From assembly GCA_002509325.1 (NCBI GenBank), contig DADO01000192.1, positions 1 to 13,626 on the forward strand: a stretch of DNA of 13,626 bases. The letters are read 5' to 3'. Numbering within the stretch: position 1 is the first letter of the stretch; each line of letters starts with the position of its first letter. This document shows positions 6,870 to 13,626 of this stretch, piece by piece. The notes below the pieces were generated by a model, which made no database searches, was not told the origin of the DNA, and was given only the letters and a program-made list of their open reading frames with translations. Source of the DNA: Methanosarcina sp. UBA402 (lineage in GTDB: Archaea; Halobacteriota; Methanosarcinia; Methanosarcinales; Methanosarcinaceae). The position numbers were made by a program, and so were the translations under genes.

Positions 6870-7562
6870 ATGAAAGACAAAATTACAGAACACTGGAATA
6901 AAATCAGTCCAAATTACCGGAAGATGTACCGTGACCACCTTGATGAAGAAATTCTCCTGATGAAAAACCTTTTTTCAGATAAGCTTCCAGCAGGTAAAAA
7001 ACTCAATGTCCTTGATATAGGAACAGGCCCAGGCATCCAGGCATTTGTTTTTGCAGAAATGGGGCACAATGTTACTGCTCTTGACATCTCAGAAGAGATG
7101 CTCGCACGTGCAAAAGAAGGAGCAAAGAACCGCAATCTTTCAATTAAGTTCGTTGAAGGGGACGGAGAAAACCTGCCTTTTGAAGACCGCATGTTCGATA
7201 TTATCGTAAACATGCACCTCCTCTGGACACTCACGGACCATGACAAATTTTTCAGTGAATGCCGAAGAGTCCTGGTCCCCGGAGGCAGGATTCTTGCAAT
7301 CGACGGGCAATGGTTCCAGCCAGGATACGTTCCAGACATAAATTACAACCCTGAAGAAAGAAATCACGATGAGTTAATTGAGTATCTTCCACTTTATGAC
7401 CGCAACTCCCCAGAAATGATTGCAGCCATCATGGTAAATAACGGGTTTTCGGAGGTCTCCTGGAAATCCCTTCCCGAGTATGCAGAGTATATGAAAAGAT
7501 GCGATCCGGAAGGTTATGACTATTTATCTGTCCCGTACCTTGCCATCGGAATAAAATGTTGA
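6870..7562 (+). CDS. Class I SAM-dependent methyltransferase (MT2)
   Basis: Cytoplasmic methyltransferase of 230 residues, UbiE/Methyltransf_11 type. Motif I is LDIGTGPG near residues 46-53, followed by VTALDISEEML with the acidic residue expected to hold the SAM ribose. GDGENLPF, the FDIIVNMHLLWTL region and RRVLVPGG complete the fold. The ATG at 6870 has GAGGGG seven bases upstream. It is a paralogue of MT1 and lies between SBP remnants and the permease genes (31-base gap to the first permease), so it is probably co-transcribed with the transporter. Being embedded in an import operon argues that its acceptor is the transported compound or something made from it. A housekeeping quinone or lipid step would not need this placement. 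Substrate not identifiable from sequence. Confidence 0.9.
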   Translation: MKDKITEHWNKISPNYRKMYRDHLDEEILLMKNLFSDKLPAGKKLNVLDIGTGPGIQAFVFAEMGHNVTALDISEEMLARAKEGAKNRNLSIKFVEGDGENLPFEDRMFDIIVNMHLLWTLTDHDKFFSECRRVLVPGGRILAIDGQWFQPGYVPDINYNPEERNHDELIEYLPLYDRNSPEMIAAIMVNNGFSEVSWKSLPEYAEYMKRCDPEGYDYLSVPYLAIGIKC

Positions 7563-7593
7563 GGAATAGCTGAAGTTTTCCAGAGGCGCTGTA

Positions 7594-8544
7594 ATGCTAA
7601 AAGAGTACTTCATACGCCGGGCTCTGTATCTCATTCCGGTTCTCATATTTATCTCATTTATGAGTTTCTCACTCATCTATATCGCTCCGGGAGACCCGGC
7701 AGAGATTATGATGACGAGTCCCTCGGGTGGATATGATGAGGCAGCTGTTGAAGCGTTCCGTATAGCCCATGGTCTTGACCAGCCCTTTTACATCCAGTAT
7801 CTGAACTGGCTTAAAGGTGCGGTTGTCGGAGATTTTGGCTACTCGTATATGAGCGAACAGCCGGTGTTTGAAACTGTTCTGAATGCATTCCGAAATACGC
7901 TGACACTTTCTGTTCTCTCTCTTGCGATTGCTCTTGTTATTGCTATTCCGCTTGGCGTAGTCTCAGCTCTGAAACATAACACCGTTGTTGATGACGCCTG
8001 CCGCTTTGTAGCTCTTTTCGGGGTGTCCATACCGAATTTCTGGCAGGCCTATCTGATGATAATTATTTTTTCGGTAATCCTTCACTGGTTACCTGCATCC
8101 GGGTTCGGCCATGGGACAGACATCAGCTATATGATTTTGCCTGCTACTGTCCTTGGAACAGGATCGGCAGCTGTAATGATGCGGATGATTCGTTCAAGCA
8201 TGCTGGATGTCATGGGAAAAGAGTACATCCAGACAGCACGTGGAAAAGGGCTTTCTGAAAAGATTGTTATCATCAGACACGCATTGAAAAACGCGCTTGT
8301 CCCGGTTATCACTGTGGTCGGTTTGTCAATTGGTTTTCTCTTAAATGGCTCGGTTGTTGTTGAAACTATTTTCGGATGGTCAGGTATTGGAAATCTTGTG
8401 GTGGACTCAATTCTGTCCCACGATTATATGATGGTACAGGGCTCGGTACTCTTTGTTGCCGTCATTTTTCTCCTGATCAACTTCTTTGTAGACCTGGTCT
8501 ATGTTTGGGCAAACCCGGAGATACGCTATGATAGAACTTCTTAA
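7594..8544 (+). CDS. ABC transporter permease, NikB/DppB type
   Basis: First of the two membrane subunits of the importer, 316 residues, BPD_transp_1 family. The N-terminal helix (about 9-30) is followed by APGDPAEIMM, typical of DppB/NikB proteins, then a large external loop and five more hydrophobic segments. The cytoplasmic EAA loop that docks the ATPases is at about 210-238 (EYIQTARGKGLSEKIVIIRH). GAGG seven bases before the ATG at 7594 supports the start. Its end overlaps the next permease by 17 bases, so translation of the two is probably coupled. Nickel, dipeptide and oligopeptide permeases of this family cannot be separated by eye. Confidence 0.93.
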   Translation: MLKEYFIRRALYLIPVLIFISFMSFSLIYIAPGDPAEIMMTSPSGGYDEAAVEAFRIAHGLDQPFYIQYLNWLKGAVVGDFGYSYMSEQPVFETVLNAFRNTLTLSVLSLAIALVIAIPLGVVSALKHNTVVDDACRFVALFGVSIPNFWQAYLMIIIFSVILHWLPASGFGHGTDISYMILPATVLGTGSAAVMMRMIRSSMLDVMGKEYIQTARGKGLSEKIVIIRHALKNALVPVITVVGLSIGFLLNGSVVVETIFGWSGIGNLVVDSILSHDYMMVQGSVLFVAVIFLLINFFVDLVYVWANPEIRYDRTS

Positions 8545-9367
8545 AAACAGGCAAATTGTTCTTTCCCTGATAATTCTTGGAGGGCTTATTTTCATGGCCA
8601 TATTTGCCAATGTTTTAGCCCCCTATGCCTACACGGAAAAGGACCTGCAGAACCGGCTGCAGCCTCCGTCTTCTGACCACCTGTTCGGGACCGATAACCT
8701 TGGCCGCGATATACTGACAATGGTGATGTACGGTGCACGGGCATCTCTTTTCGTCGGGTTTGCAGTTGTCAGCGTTTCGCTTGCAATTGGGGTGGCACTT
8801 GGCGTTCTGGCAGGGTATTACGGCGGCTGGCTGGATGAGATTATCATGCGGCTGACGGATAGTTTCCTTGCGTTCCCGTCGATGTTTCTGGCACTTGCAA
8901 TTACAGCGTTTCTGGGACAGGGGATGAAGAACATGATGCTTGCTTTAATTGCCGTTGAGTGGACGGTGTTTGCGAGGGTTGCACGTGGTTCAACACTTGA
9001 CGTCAAGACAAAGGGCTATGTCCGGGCAGCCCGGTGGATTGGGGCTTCAAACACTTATGTGATAGTAAAGCATGTTCTACCAAACATTATCTCTCCGGTT
9101 TTGATCATGGCATCGCTTGGAATCGGGAACGTGATTCTTGCAGCAGCCGGTTTAAGTTTCCTTGGCCTTGGGGTGCAGCCTTCAACACCTGAATGGGGTG
9201 CGATGCTGAATGCAGGACGGACATATTTCACAACTGCTCCCTGGCTGATGTTTTTCCCGGGTCTTTTTATCATGATGACCGTTCTTGCGTTCAACTATTT
9301 TGGCGATGGGCTTCGGGATGCACTTGACCAGAAGATGAAAAATCTTGAGCTTGAAGGAAGGTTTTGA
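8528..9367 (+). CDS. ABC transporter permease, NikC/DppC type
   Basis: Second membrane subunit, 279 residues. The start is taken at the ATG at 8528, which has GGAG just upstream (8517-8520); an in-frame ATG at 8501 would give nine more residues but lacks a comparable site. Residues 52-72 (HLFGTDNLGRDILTMVMYGA and onward) are the family's entry motif before the second helix. The EAA loop contains GYVRAARWIGASNTYVIVKH. FLGLGVQPSTPEWGAML is the conserved external segment near the C-terminus. Only one base separates its stop from the first ATPase gene. It forms the channel together with the preceding gene product. Confidence 0.93.
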   Translation: MIELLKNRQIVLSLIILGGLIFMAIFANVLAPYAYTEKDLQNRLQPPSSDHLFGTDNLGRDILTMVMYGARASLFVGFAVVSVSLAIGVALGVLAGYYGGWLDEIIMRLTDSFLAFPSMFLALAITAFLGQGMKNMMLALIAVEWTVFARVARGSTLDVKTKGYVRAARWIGASNTYVIVKHVLPNIISPVLIMASLGIGNVILAAAGLSFLGLGVQPSTPEWGAMLNAGRTYFTTAPWLMFFPGLFIMMTVLAFNYFGDGLRDALDQKMKNLELEGRF

Positions 9368-9368
9368 T

Positions 9369-10307
9369 ATGTCTGATGTATTGCTGAAAGTATCCGGGGT
9401 TTCTGTATCAATCCCAACCGGACAGGGAAACGTTCACGCGGTTGATGATGCGGCTTTTTCCATAAACAAACATGAGGTATTTTCACTGATTGGGGAATCC
9501 GGGAGTGGAAAGTCGATTCTTGGCCAGGCAATAATGAGGCTGCTTCCCCCAAATGCAGTGTTTTCCGGGAAAGTGGAACTTGACGGTACGGAAATTTCAG
9601 CTCTTTCAGAAAAGGAGATGCAGAAGATCCGCGGAAAAACGGTTGCATCAATTGCCCAGAACCCATATCTTGCGATGAATCCGGGAATAAGGGTTGGCAC
9701 TCAGGTTGCAGAGCCGATGAGGGCACATCTTGGATTGAGTAAAGAGGATGCAAAGGCCAGGACACGCCGGGCTCTGAAATATTTTGATATCCTCCCTCCT
9801 GAAGTGCGGGAAAGGGAATACCCGTTCCAGTACAGCGGCGGAATGCTGCAGCGGGCAATGGTTGCAATGGGAACGGCTGCAGACCCTGAACTGATTATCG
9901 CTGACGAACCGACAAAAGGAGTTGATGTGCTGAAGAGGCGCAATATTGCGGCAATTTTTCAGAAGGTTGCCTCGGAAGGCTGTGCGTTTCTTTTAATTAC
10001 ACATGATGTCGGTTTTGCCCGGGCGATGTCGGACAGGATTGCGGTAAACTACTGCGGGCAGATTATAGAGATTGCAGGAAAGGATGCGTTTTTCAAAGAG
10101 CCTTTGCATCCGTATTCAAAAGCACTTCTGGATGCGGTGCCTGAGCGCGGCATGCACCCAATTCCAGGCTCGTCACCTTCGATGATTGAAGTGCCGGAAG
10201 GCTGCAGGTTTCATCCTCGATGCCCGCATAAAACGGAAAGGTGCCTGGCGGACCCGCCGGTTGTGGAAATGGCTAGGAGATGCGTGAGGTGCTGGCTGTA
10301 TGCTTAA
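9369..10307 (+). CDS. ABC transporter ATPase, NikD/DppD type
   Basis: Nucleotide-binding subunit of 312 residues acting at the inner face of the membrane. Walker A is GESGSGKS (42-49), the Q-loop glutamine is at about 97, the signature is YSGGMLQR (155-162), Walker B is LIIADE (175-180) and the switch histidine is H212. The C-terminal oligopeptide-transporter extension carries PLHPYSKALLDAVP and cysteines 279, 285, 292 and 308, the spacing seen in DppD-type proteins that bind a [4Fe-4S] cluster. The ATG at 9369 has GGAAGG seven bases upstream and is preferred to a TTG at 9345. The codons favour G and C endings more than those of the upstream binding-protein genes. The gene overlaps the next by eight bases. 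Confidence 0.94.
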   Translation: MSDVLLKVSGVSVSIPTGQGNVHAVDDAAFSINKHEVFSLIGESGSGKSILGQAIMRLLPPNAVFSGKVELDGTEISALSEKEMQKIRGKTVASIAQNPYLAMNPGIRVGTQVAEPMRAHLGLSKEDAKARTRRALKYFDILPPEVREREYPFQYSGGMLQRAMVAMGTAADPELIIADEPTKGVDVLKRRNIAAIFQKVASEGCAFLLITHDVGFARAMSDRIAVNYCGQIIEIAGKDAFFKEPLHPYSKALLDAVPERGMHPIPGSSPSMIEVPEGCRFHPRCPHKTERCLADPPVVEMARRCVRCWLYA

Positions 10308-11214
10308 GGCAGAGAATTTGCATTGTGTTTACACCTCAGGACTGATTAAAACCGTCAAAAAGACAGCCGTCTGCGGTGTTGATCTTGAGATTTTTCCGGG
10401 AGAGACTGTAGCTATTGTCGGAGAGTCGGGGTGCGGGAAATCGACGCTTGCAAAGATGCTTGTACAGCAACTTGCGCCAACTTCCGGGGAGGTGTTTTTC
10501 GAAGGGACGAAACTGACCGGGATGAACTGGAATAATCTCGGGAAGTTTGTGGGAAAAATCCAGTTGATCCCCCAGAACCCTGATGATGTGCTTGATCCGA
10601 GATGGACGGTTGAGCGGTCGGTTGCCGAACCTTTTGTGGTTTGCGGAGGTCTTTCCAGAGAGGAGATCTCGGAAAATGTAGATGCCCTGTTTGCTGAGGT
10701 GGGGCTTTCTGCGGAGCACAAACCCCGATATCCGCATGAGCTGTCAGGAGGGGAACTGCAGAGGGTAGTAATTGCCAGGGCGCTTGCTCTGAAGCCTGAG
10801 CTGCTGGTATGTGATGAGGCGACCTCGATGCTTGATGTGTCAGTACAGGCGTTTATTGTGGCGGTGCTCAAAGAAATTCAGACGAAAAGAGGTCTAGGAC
10901 TGGTGTTTATCACACACGATCTAGAGGCAGCGAAAGCTGTTTCGGACCGGGTGCTGGTGATGTATGCAGGTGAGATTGTTGAGGAGGGGAAGGATGTGTT
11001 TGACAGGCCTCTGCACCCTTATACGCGTGCTCTTCTGGACGCAGTACGGTATGCGTCGCTTGATGTTGTGCTGCAGGAAGAGGATAGAGCGCTGCCTGAT
11101 GGCTTTTTGGGATGTCCCTACTTCCGATTGTGCCGGGAGAGGACGGTCGCGTGTAAAGAGCCGCAGAAACTACGGGATGTCTCGGGAAGATTGGTGAGGT
11201 GCTGGAAATCATAG
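10300..11214 (+). CDS. ABC transporter ATPase, NikE/DppF type
   Basis: Second nucleotide-binding subunit, 304 residues. Walker A is GESGCGKS (41-48), the Q-loop lies in IPQNPDDVLDPRW (Q92), the signature is LSGGELQR (148-155), Walker B is LLVCDE (168-173) and the histidine switch is H206 in ITHD. The extension PLHPYTRALLDAV and cysteines 272, 278, 285 and 301 repeat the CX5CX6CX15C spacing of the preceding ATPase. The start at 10300 overlaps the previous stop (ATGCTTAA) and has GAGGTG eight bases upstream. With its neighbour it forms the heterodimeric motor of the importer. It is the last gene of the operon. Confidence 0.94.
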   Translation: MLKAENLHCVYTSGLIKTVKKTAVCGVDLEIFPGETVAIVGESGCGKSTLAKMLVQQLAPTSGEVFFEGTKLTGMNWNNLGKFVGKIQLIPQNPDDVLDPRWTVERSVAEPFVVCGGLSREEISENVDALFAEVGLSAEHKPRYPHELSGGELQRVVIARALALKPELLVCDEATSMLDVSVQAFIVAVLKEIQTKRGLGLVFITHDLEAAKAVSDRVLVMYAGEIVEEGKDVFDRPLHPYTRALLDAVRYASLDVVLQEEDRALPDGFLGCPYFRLCRERTVACKEPQKLRDVSGRLVRCWKS

Positions 11215-11317
11215 TGATGCAATCCAAACACTGTTTTGTCCTACAGGACTTATGTATGCAGTGCAGGGAAAGAAAAACTAAGTGGATTATCTTTTGTAAT
11301 CCCGGAATAGATCAACT

Positions 11318-11344
11318 AATCAGTTAAAGACCACTGATTTTTAG
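11318..11344 (+). terminator. Operon terminator after the ATPase genes
   Basis: Arms aatcagt (11318-11324) and actgatt (11333-11339) pair perfectly around an 8-nt loop and run directly into a T tract (TTTTTAG). The hairpin is about 100 bases after the last ATPase stop and is the best 3' end for the rightward operon. The rest of this short spacer (11215-11317) shows no gene. Confidence 0.5.
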
Positions 11345-11365
11345 AAAAAGATAAAATAGCAGTTT

Positions 11366-11389
11366 GAAAAATAAGAGGGCAAAGCCCCC
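11366..11389 (-). terminator. Intrinsic-type terminator for the DUF4139 gene
   Basis: Read on the minus strand, GGGGGC-TTT-GCCCTC (11389-11375) forms a six-pair GC stem with one G-U wobble, followed by TTATTTTT. It lies about 110 bases beyond the DUF4139 stop and back to back with the rightward operon's hairpin, so the two convergent units appear to be separated by facing terminators. Confidence 0.6.
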
Positions 11390-11499
11390 TTACAGGCTAA
11401 TTTTTCAGATTTCTTCGTTTAAGTCCGGGTCCGAAAGATTTTCAGGCATTTCAACACGGGAACTTAATGGTTGTCGGGAAATTAGTAGTTGCCAAAAAC

Positions 11500-13008
11500 T
11501 CAATATCTGCGCTCTACCGTGAAAGAAACCTTTTTTGAACCGTTTGCTGGTACGGTTACTTCCCACTCGGCAGTGTAAGCATCCTTCTTTTCGTAAGTAT
11601 CTGAAGTAGTGATAATTTCCCAGTCTCCGTATAAGTGTTCTACGATCCTTATTTTCTGGGCTTCAGACTTATGGTTCTTAAGTTCGATATCATAGCTTTC
11701 CCGCCAGACATCATTGCTTACCCTCTTATAATCAGTCTGGGTCCTGGTGCCGGTTACATCAAAAGCATTTCCGACAACTACTTTAATCTCCTCATCTTTT
11801 GGAGTGTGGTCTATACCATCTTCTCCGAGGAACTGGAGCTGCCCTTCGGAGTCAGCTTTGTATACCCTCAAAACTCCGGCAGGAAGAGGCATTCCAAGGC
11901 CTTTTTCTTTGGAGTTATTCAGGTTCAGGGCTACCTGCACCTTATCACTTTTTGAAGCGTCAAAGACAAGTTCCTTTTCTACAGGCACGGAATCTGCAGA
12001 GAGCAGGGAAAGCTGCTTGACCTGATTATTTTTCAGGGTAGCCGGCCTTTCAAGGGTATAGAGGTGGTACTCAAAGATGGCTTCTTCAGCAAAGCCTCCT
12101 TCTGCCTTATCGTACACTGCTTCCTCTGCAACCTCATTTGCATAACGGGGAGGCTCAGGTACAGTTATACGGTGGACTTCCCCTGCAACGAGCTTCAATT
12201 TTGCATCATTATAGGTGGTCCCTGCCTGATTGTCAATACTGACCCAGCCCTGGATGTCAGCCTTAGTATCATCGGCATTCGTCTTTACAATGTAATCCGC
12301 ATTCCAGTTCATGCCGGCTGTAAGATACGAGGTCAGGACATTCCTGCTGCCTGTTACAGGAGAATAGACCTGCCAGACAAGAGTGGGTTTTGTGAGCAGA
12401 CCTGCAGAGTCTGGGAACTCAAATTTTGAGACTTCTGCGAGACTCACAACCTTTCCATCGCTCAGTTTGAGCACACCCCCGCCGTCATGGCTGAGAAGAG
12501 TCCCTGTATAGGTATTTCCTTCCTTTTCGGTTGCAGTAATCTCCTTGCCCAGGAACTTGTCAAGAAGTTTGTCACTGCTTACCAGGTCGTATTCGTAGTT
12601 CTGTTCAAGCACGGCAGTATTTTTGTTTTTTGTGTCCTCAAACATGACTGAGGTCGGATCAATAAGTGCAGCGACATCAGTGTATTCGACATTGTTAACT
12701 CCGGTATTCAGATCAAGCTCCCTGCGTTCTTTCACAAGGGCAAGGTCATTATTATAGACCGTAACCTCGGTAGCCGAATCAGTTCCGGCGGCTCCTGCAG
12801 TGAGAATTGCCAGGGGATTTGAAGGTTTTACCTTAGTTATTACACTGGAAGATGATTCAATACCATTAGCAGCGATTTTAGCAGCGATCTCACGCTCATC
12901 TGCCTGAACCGCATTTCCAGTAGAGTCAGGGTAAGCAAACACTGTAGCCGTGGCCGCAATTCCGATAATAATCAGAGCAAACCATACATAACTTTTTTTT
13001 GTTTTCAT
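11500..13008 (-). CDS. Exported DUF4139 domain protein
   Basis: Exported or membrane-anchored protein of 502 residues of the DUF4139 (MuiA-like) family; its function is not established. Residues 1-26 are a signal peptide or anchor (basic KTKK, then a hydrophobic run ending in ATATVFAYP). Residues about 80-123 (EVTVYNNDLALVKERRELDL and on) look like the DUF4140-type first domain. Residues 152-198 form a small beta insert (TYTGTLLSHDGGGVLKLSDG). The DUF4139 body starts near 205 and carries SYLTAGMNWNADYIV, the most recognisable family motif. The C-terminus ends in a beta-rich stretch with no sorting signal. There is no ribosome-binding site before the ATG at 13008, and a TATA box lies about 26 bases upstream, so the transcript is probably leaderless. 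It is not functionally tied to the transporter genes and may act at the cell surface. Confidence 0.88.
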   Translation of the reverse strand: MKTKKSYVWFALIIIGIAATATVFAYPDSTGNAVQADEREIAAKIAANGIESSSSVITKVKPSNPLAILTAGAAGTDSATEVTVYNNDLALVKERRELDLNTGVNNVEYTDVAALIDPTSVMFEDTKNKNTAVLEQNYEYDLVSSDKLLDKFLGKEITATEKEGNTYTGTLLSHDGGGVLKLSDGKVVSLAEVSKFEFPDSAGLLTKPTLVWQVYSPVTGSRNVLTSYLTAGMNWNADYIVKTNADDTKADIQGWVSIDNQAGTTYNDAKLKLVAGEVHRITVPEPPRYANEVAEEAVYDKAEGGFAEEAIFEYHLYTLERPATLKNNQVKQLSLLSADSVPVEKELVFDASKSDKVQVALNLNNSKEKGLGMPLPAGVLRVYKADSEGQLQFLGEDGIDHTPKDEEIKVVVGNAFDVTGTRTQTDYKRVSNDVWRESYDIELKNHKSEAQKIRIVEHLYGDWEIITTSDTYEKKDAYTAEWEVTVPANGSKKVSFTVERRY

Positions 13009-13030
13009 AACAGAAAATAGAACACTGTTT

Positions 13031-13038
13031 TATTTATA
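13031..13038 (-). promoter_or_regulatory. TATA box for DUF4139 gene (leaderless promoter)
   Basis: On the minus strand the sequence reads TATAAATA. Its centre is about 26 bases from the A of the ATG at 13008, the normal distance from an archaeal TATA box to the transcription start. This predicts that transcription begins at or beside the start codon. Confidence 0.6.
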
Positions 13039-13074
13039 TGTGACTTTGACTGCGGATTCACTTGAAGTTATCCT

Positions 13075-13132
13075 TATTCCTCAGGAGATTTTTATTCCTT
13101 AGGATATTGAAAATCAAATAATCTCTCCTGAG
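13075..13132. promoter_or_regulatory. Repeated TCCTNAGGA palindromes in divergent spacer
   Basis: TCCTCAGGA (13078-13086) and TCCTTAGGA (13096-13104) lie 18 bases apart within imperfect direct repeats. The first is part of ctcaggaga (13080-13088), which has an exact inverted partner at 13124-13132. They lie between the two divergent TATA boxes and could be regulator sites or an RNA hairpin. Confidence 0.4.
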
Positions 13133-13182
13133 ATATATAATAACAAGTCTGCAAACAGTTATAATAATATAGACCTACACAG

Positions 13183-13190
13183 TATATAAA
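13183..13190 (+). promoter_or_regulatory. TATA box for the truncated secreted-protein gene
   Basis: TATATAAA lies about 50 bases upstream of the ATG at 13240 and would start transcription near 13213, leaving a leader of about 27 nt. It is the only strong rightward TATA match in this spacer. Confidence 0.55.
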
Positions 13191-13239
13191 ATTTGAGGTA
13201 GATGCTGAACACTCCCAAAAAACTAAAGGATTCGTTCTC

Positions 13240-13515
13240 ATGAAAAGTATTGATACCCTTAATGTAAAAAACCGGACCAAAATCTCAAATATTATCTCCG
13301 GTCTTGCACTCATTCTATTTTTTGTAATATCCATAATTCCGGTTTCAGGCGCTGGAATTGAGGCGAGCAGGGAGTTTTCCGCAGGAACGGTTTATGCAGG
13401 TGGAACTTTTACCGTGACTGTGCACATACATACAGACCAGTTTGTTGAAGCCCCCACCCTTGATGAAAACCTTCCTGATGGATGGACTATAAGAGCCTAT
13501 CCGAAAAGTCAATAA
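13240..13515 (+). pseudogene. N-terminal fragment of secreted protein, interrupted by a mobile element
   Basis: Reading from the ATG at 13240 gives 91 residues. A basic start (VKNRTK) leads into a hydrophobic signal peptide (GLALILFFVISIIPVSGAG), then REFSAGTVYAGGTFTVTVHI and LDENLPDGWTI. The latter pattern marks the first strands of beta-sandwich repeats in exported Methanosarcina proteins. Residue 84 is the last native one; RAYPKSQ and the stop at 13513-13515 are encoded by the inserted element. The rest of the gene, if it survives, lies beyond the window. AGGA upstream of the ATG is a weak ribosome site. Function unknown. A 91-residue secreted peptide could still be made. Confidence 0.7.
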
Positions 13516-13623
13516 CGGCATGTTGAAAAGCCATAATAGGTCTATAATATAAGAGTATCGTTCCGGTTTTGCATTATTACATTGCAAAAGTTACAGCAGG
13601 TAACCACTTTTCGGATAGGCTCT
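13492..13623. mobile_element. MITE-like element, 132 bp with 18-bp terminal inverted repeats
   Basis: agagcctatccgaaaagt (13492-13509) and its exact complement (13606-13623) bound 132 bases without coding capacity. An inner inverted repeat, ttttgca/tgcaaaa (13567-13573 and 13583-13589), adds to the palindromic character. It interrupts the coding frame that begins at 13240. The right flank is only three bases long before the window ends, so a target-site duplication cannot be tested. It was probably mobilised by the transposase of a full-length IS with the same ends elsewhere in the genome. Confidence 0.8.
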
Positions 13624-13626
13624 AAG

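Noticed and set aside
6914..7339. Minus-strand open frame of 141 codons opposite MT2
   Set aside because: Composition is typical of a shadow frame, and MT2 accounts for the coding signal.
9295..9867. Minus-strand open frame of 190 codons opposite the NikC/NikD-type genes
   Set aside because: The plus-strand genes carry full sets of family motifs. The antisense frame is low-complexity (Ser/Pro rich) and is a by-product of their codon use.
1..13626. tRNA, rRNA, CRISPR array or full-length transposase
   Set aside because: No cloverleaf with a T-loop motif, no regularly spaced direct repeats beyond the two-copy tandems, and no transposase reading frame were found on either strand.

Overview
The window reads as chromosomal DNA from a methanogenic archaeon, most likely Methanosarcina or a close relative. 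The signs are archaeal TATA boxes (for example TTTATATA at 4746 and TATATAAA at 13183), long AT-rich spacers, GAGG/GGTG-type ribosome-binding sites, a DUF4139 surface protein of the kind common in Methanosarcina, and a short palindromic mobile element. The genus is inferred from gene style, not from a marker gene.

Layout. Left block, minus strand, read from 4250 down to 225: a class I SAM-dependent methyltransferase (MT1), a lipoprotein-type SBP_bac_5 substrate-binding protein (SBP1) and an MFS transporter. A 576-bp divergent spacer (4251-4826) follows. Right block, plus strand: a second substrate-binding protein (SBP2), a decayed stretch (6399-6869) with a likely methyltransferase scrap and the clear C-terminus of a third substrate-binding protein, a second methyltransferase (MT2), then two permeases and two ATPases of the nickel/dipeptide (NikBCDE/DppBCDF) type in a tight, partly overlapping operon ending at 11214. 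A terminator-like hairpin follows at 11318.

Right edge: an unrelated pair of divergent genes. A DUF4139 exported protein (minus, 11500-13008) seems to be expressed from a leaderless transcript. A secreted beta-sandwich-like protein (plus, from 13240) is cut after 84 residues by a 132-bp element with perfect 18-bp terminal inverted repeats (13492-13623).

How the genes may work together. Two lipid-anchored binding proteins would capture a ligand outside the membrane and deliver it to the single permease/ATPase core. Paralogous methyltransferases are repeatedly paired with the binding proteins, and an MFS exporter-like protein sits at the far end. An exporter, SAM-dependent enzymes and a NikA-type importer together recall metallophore loci such as staphylopine (cnt), so a small-molecule or metal-chelate export, modification and import system is a reasonable hypothesis. 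The ligand cannot be read from sequence, and nickel, peptide or another solute all remain possible.
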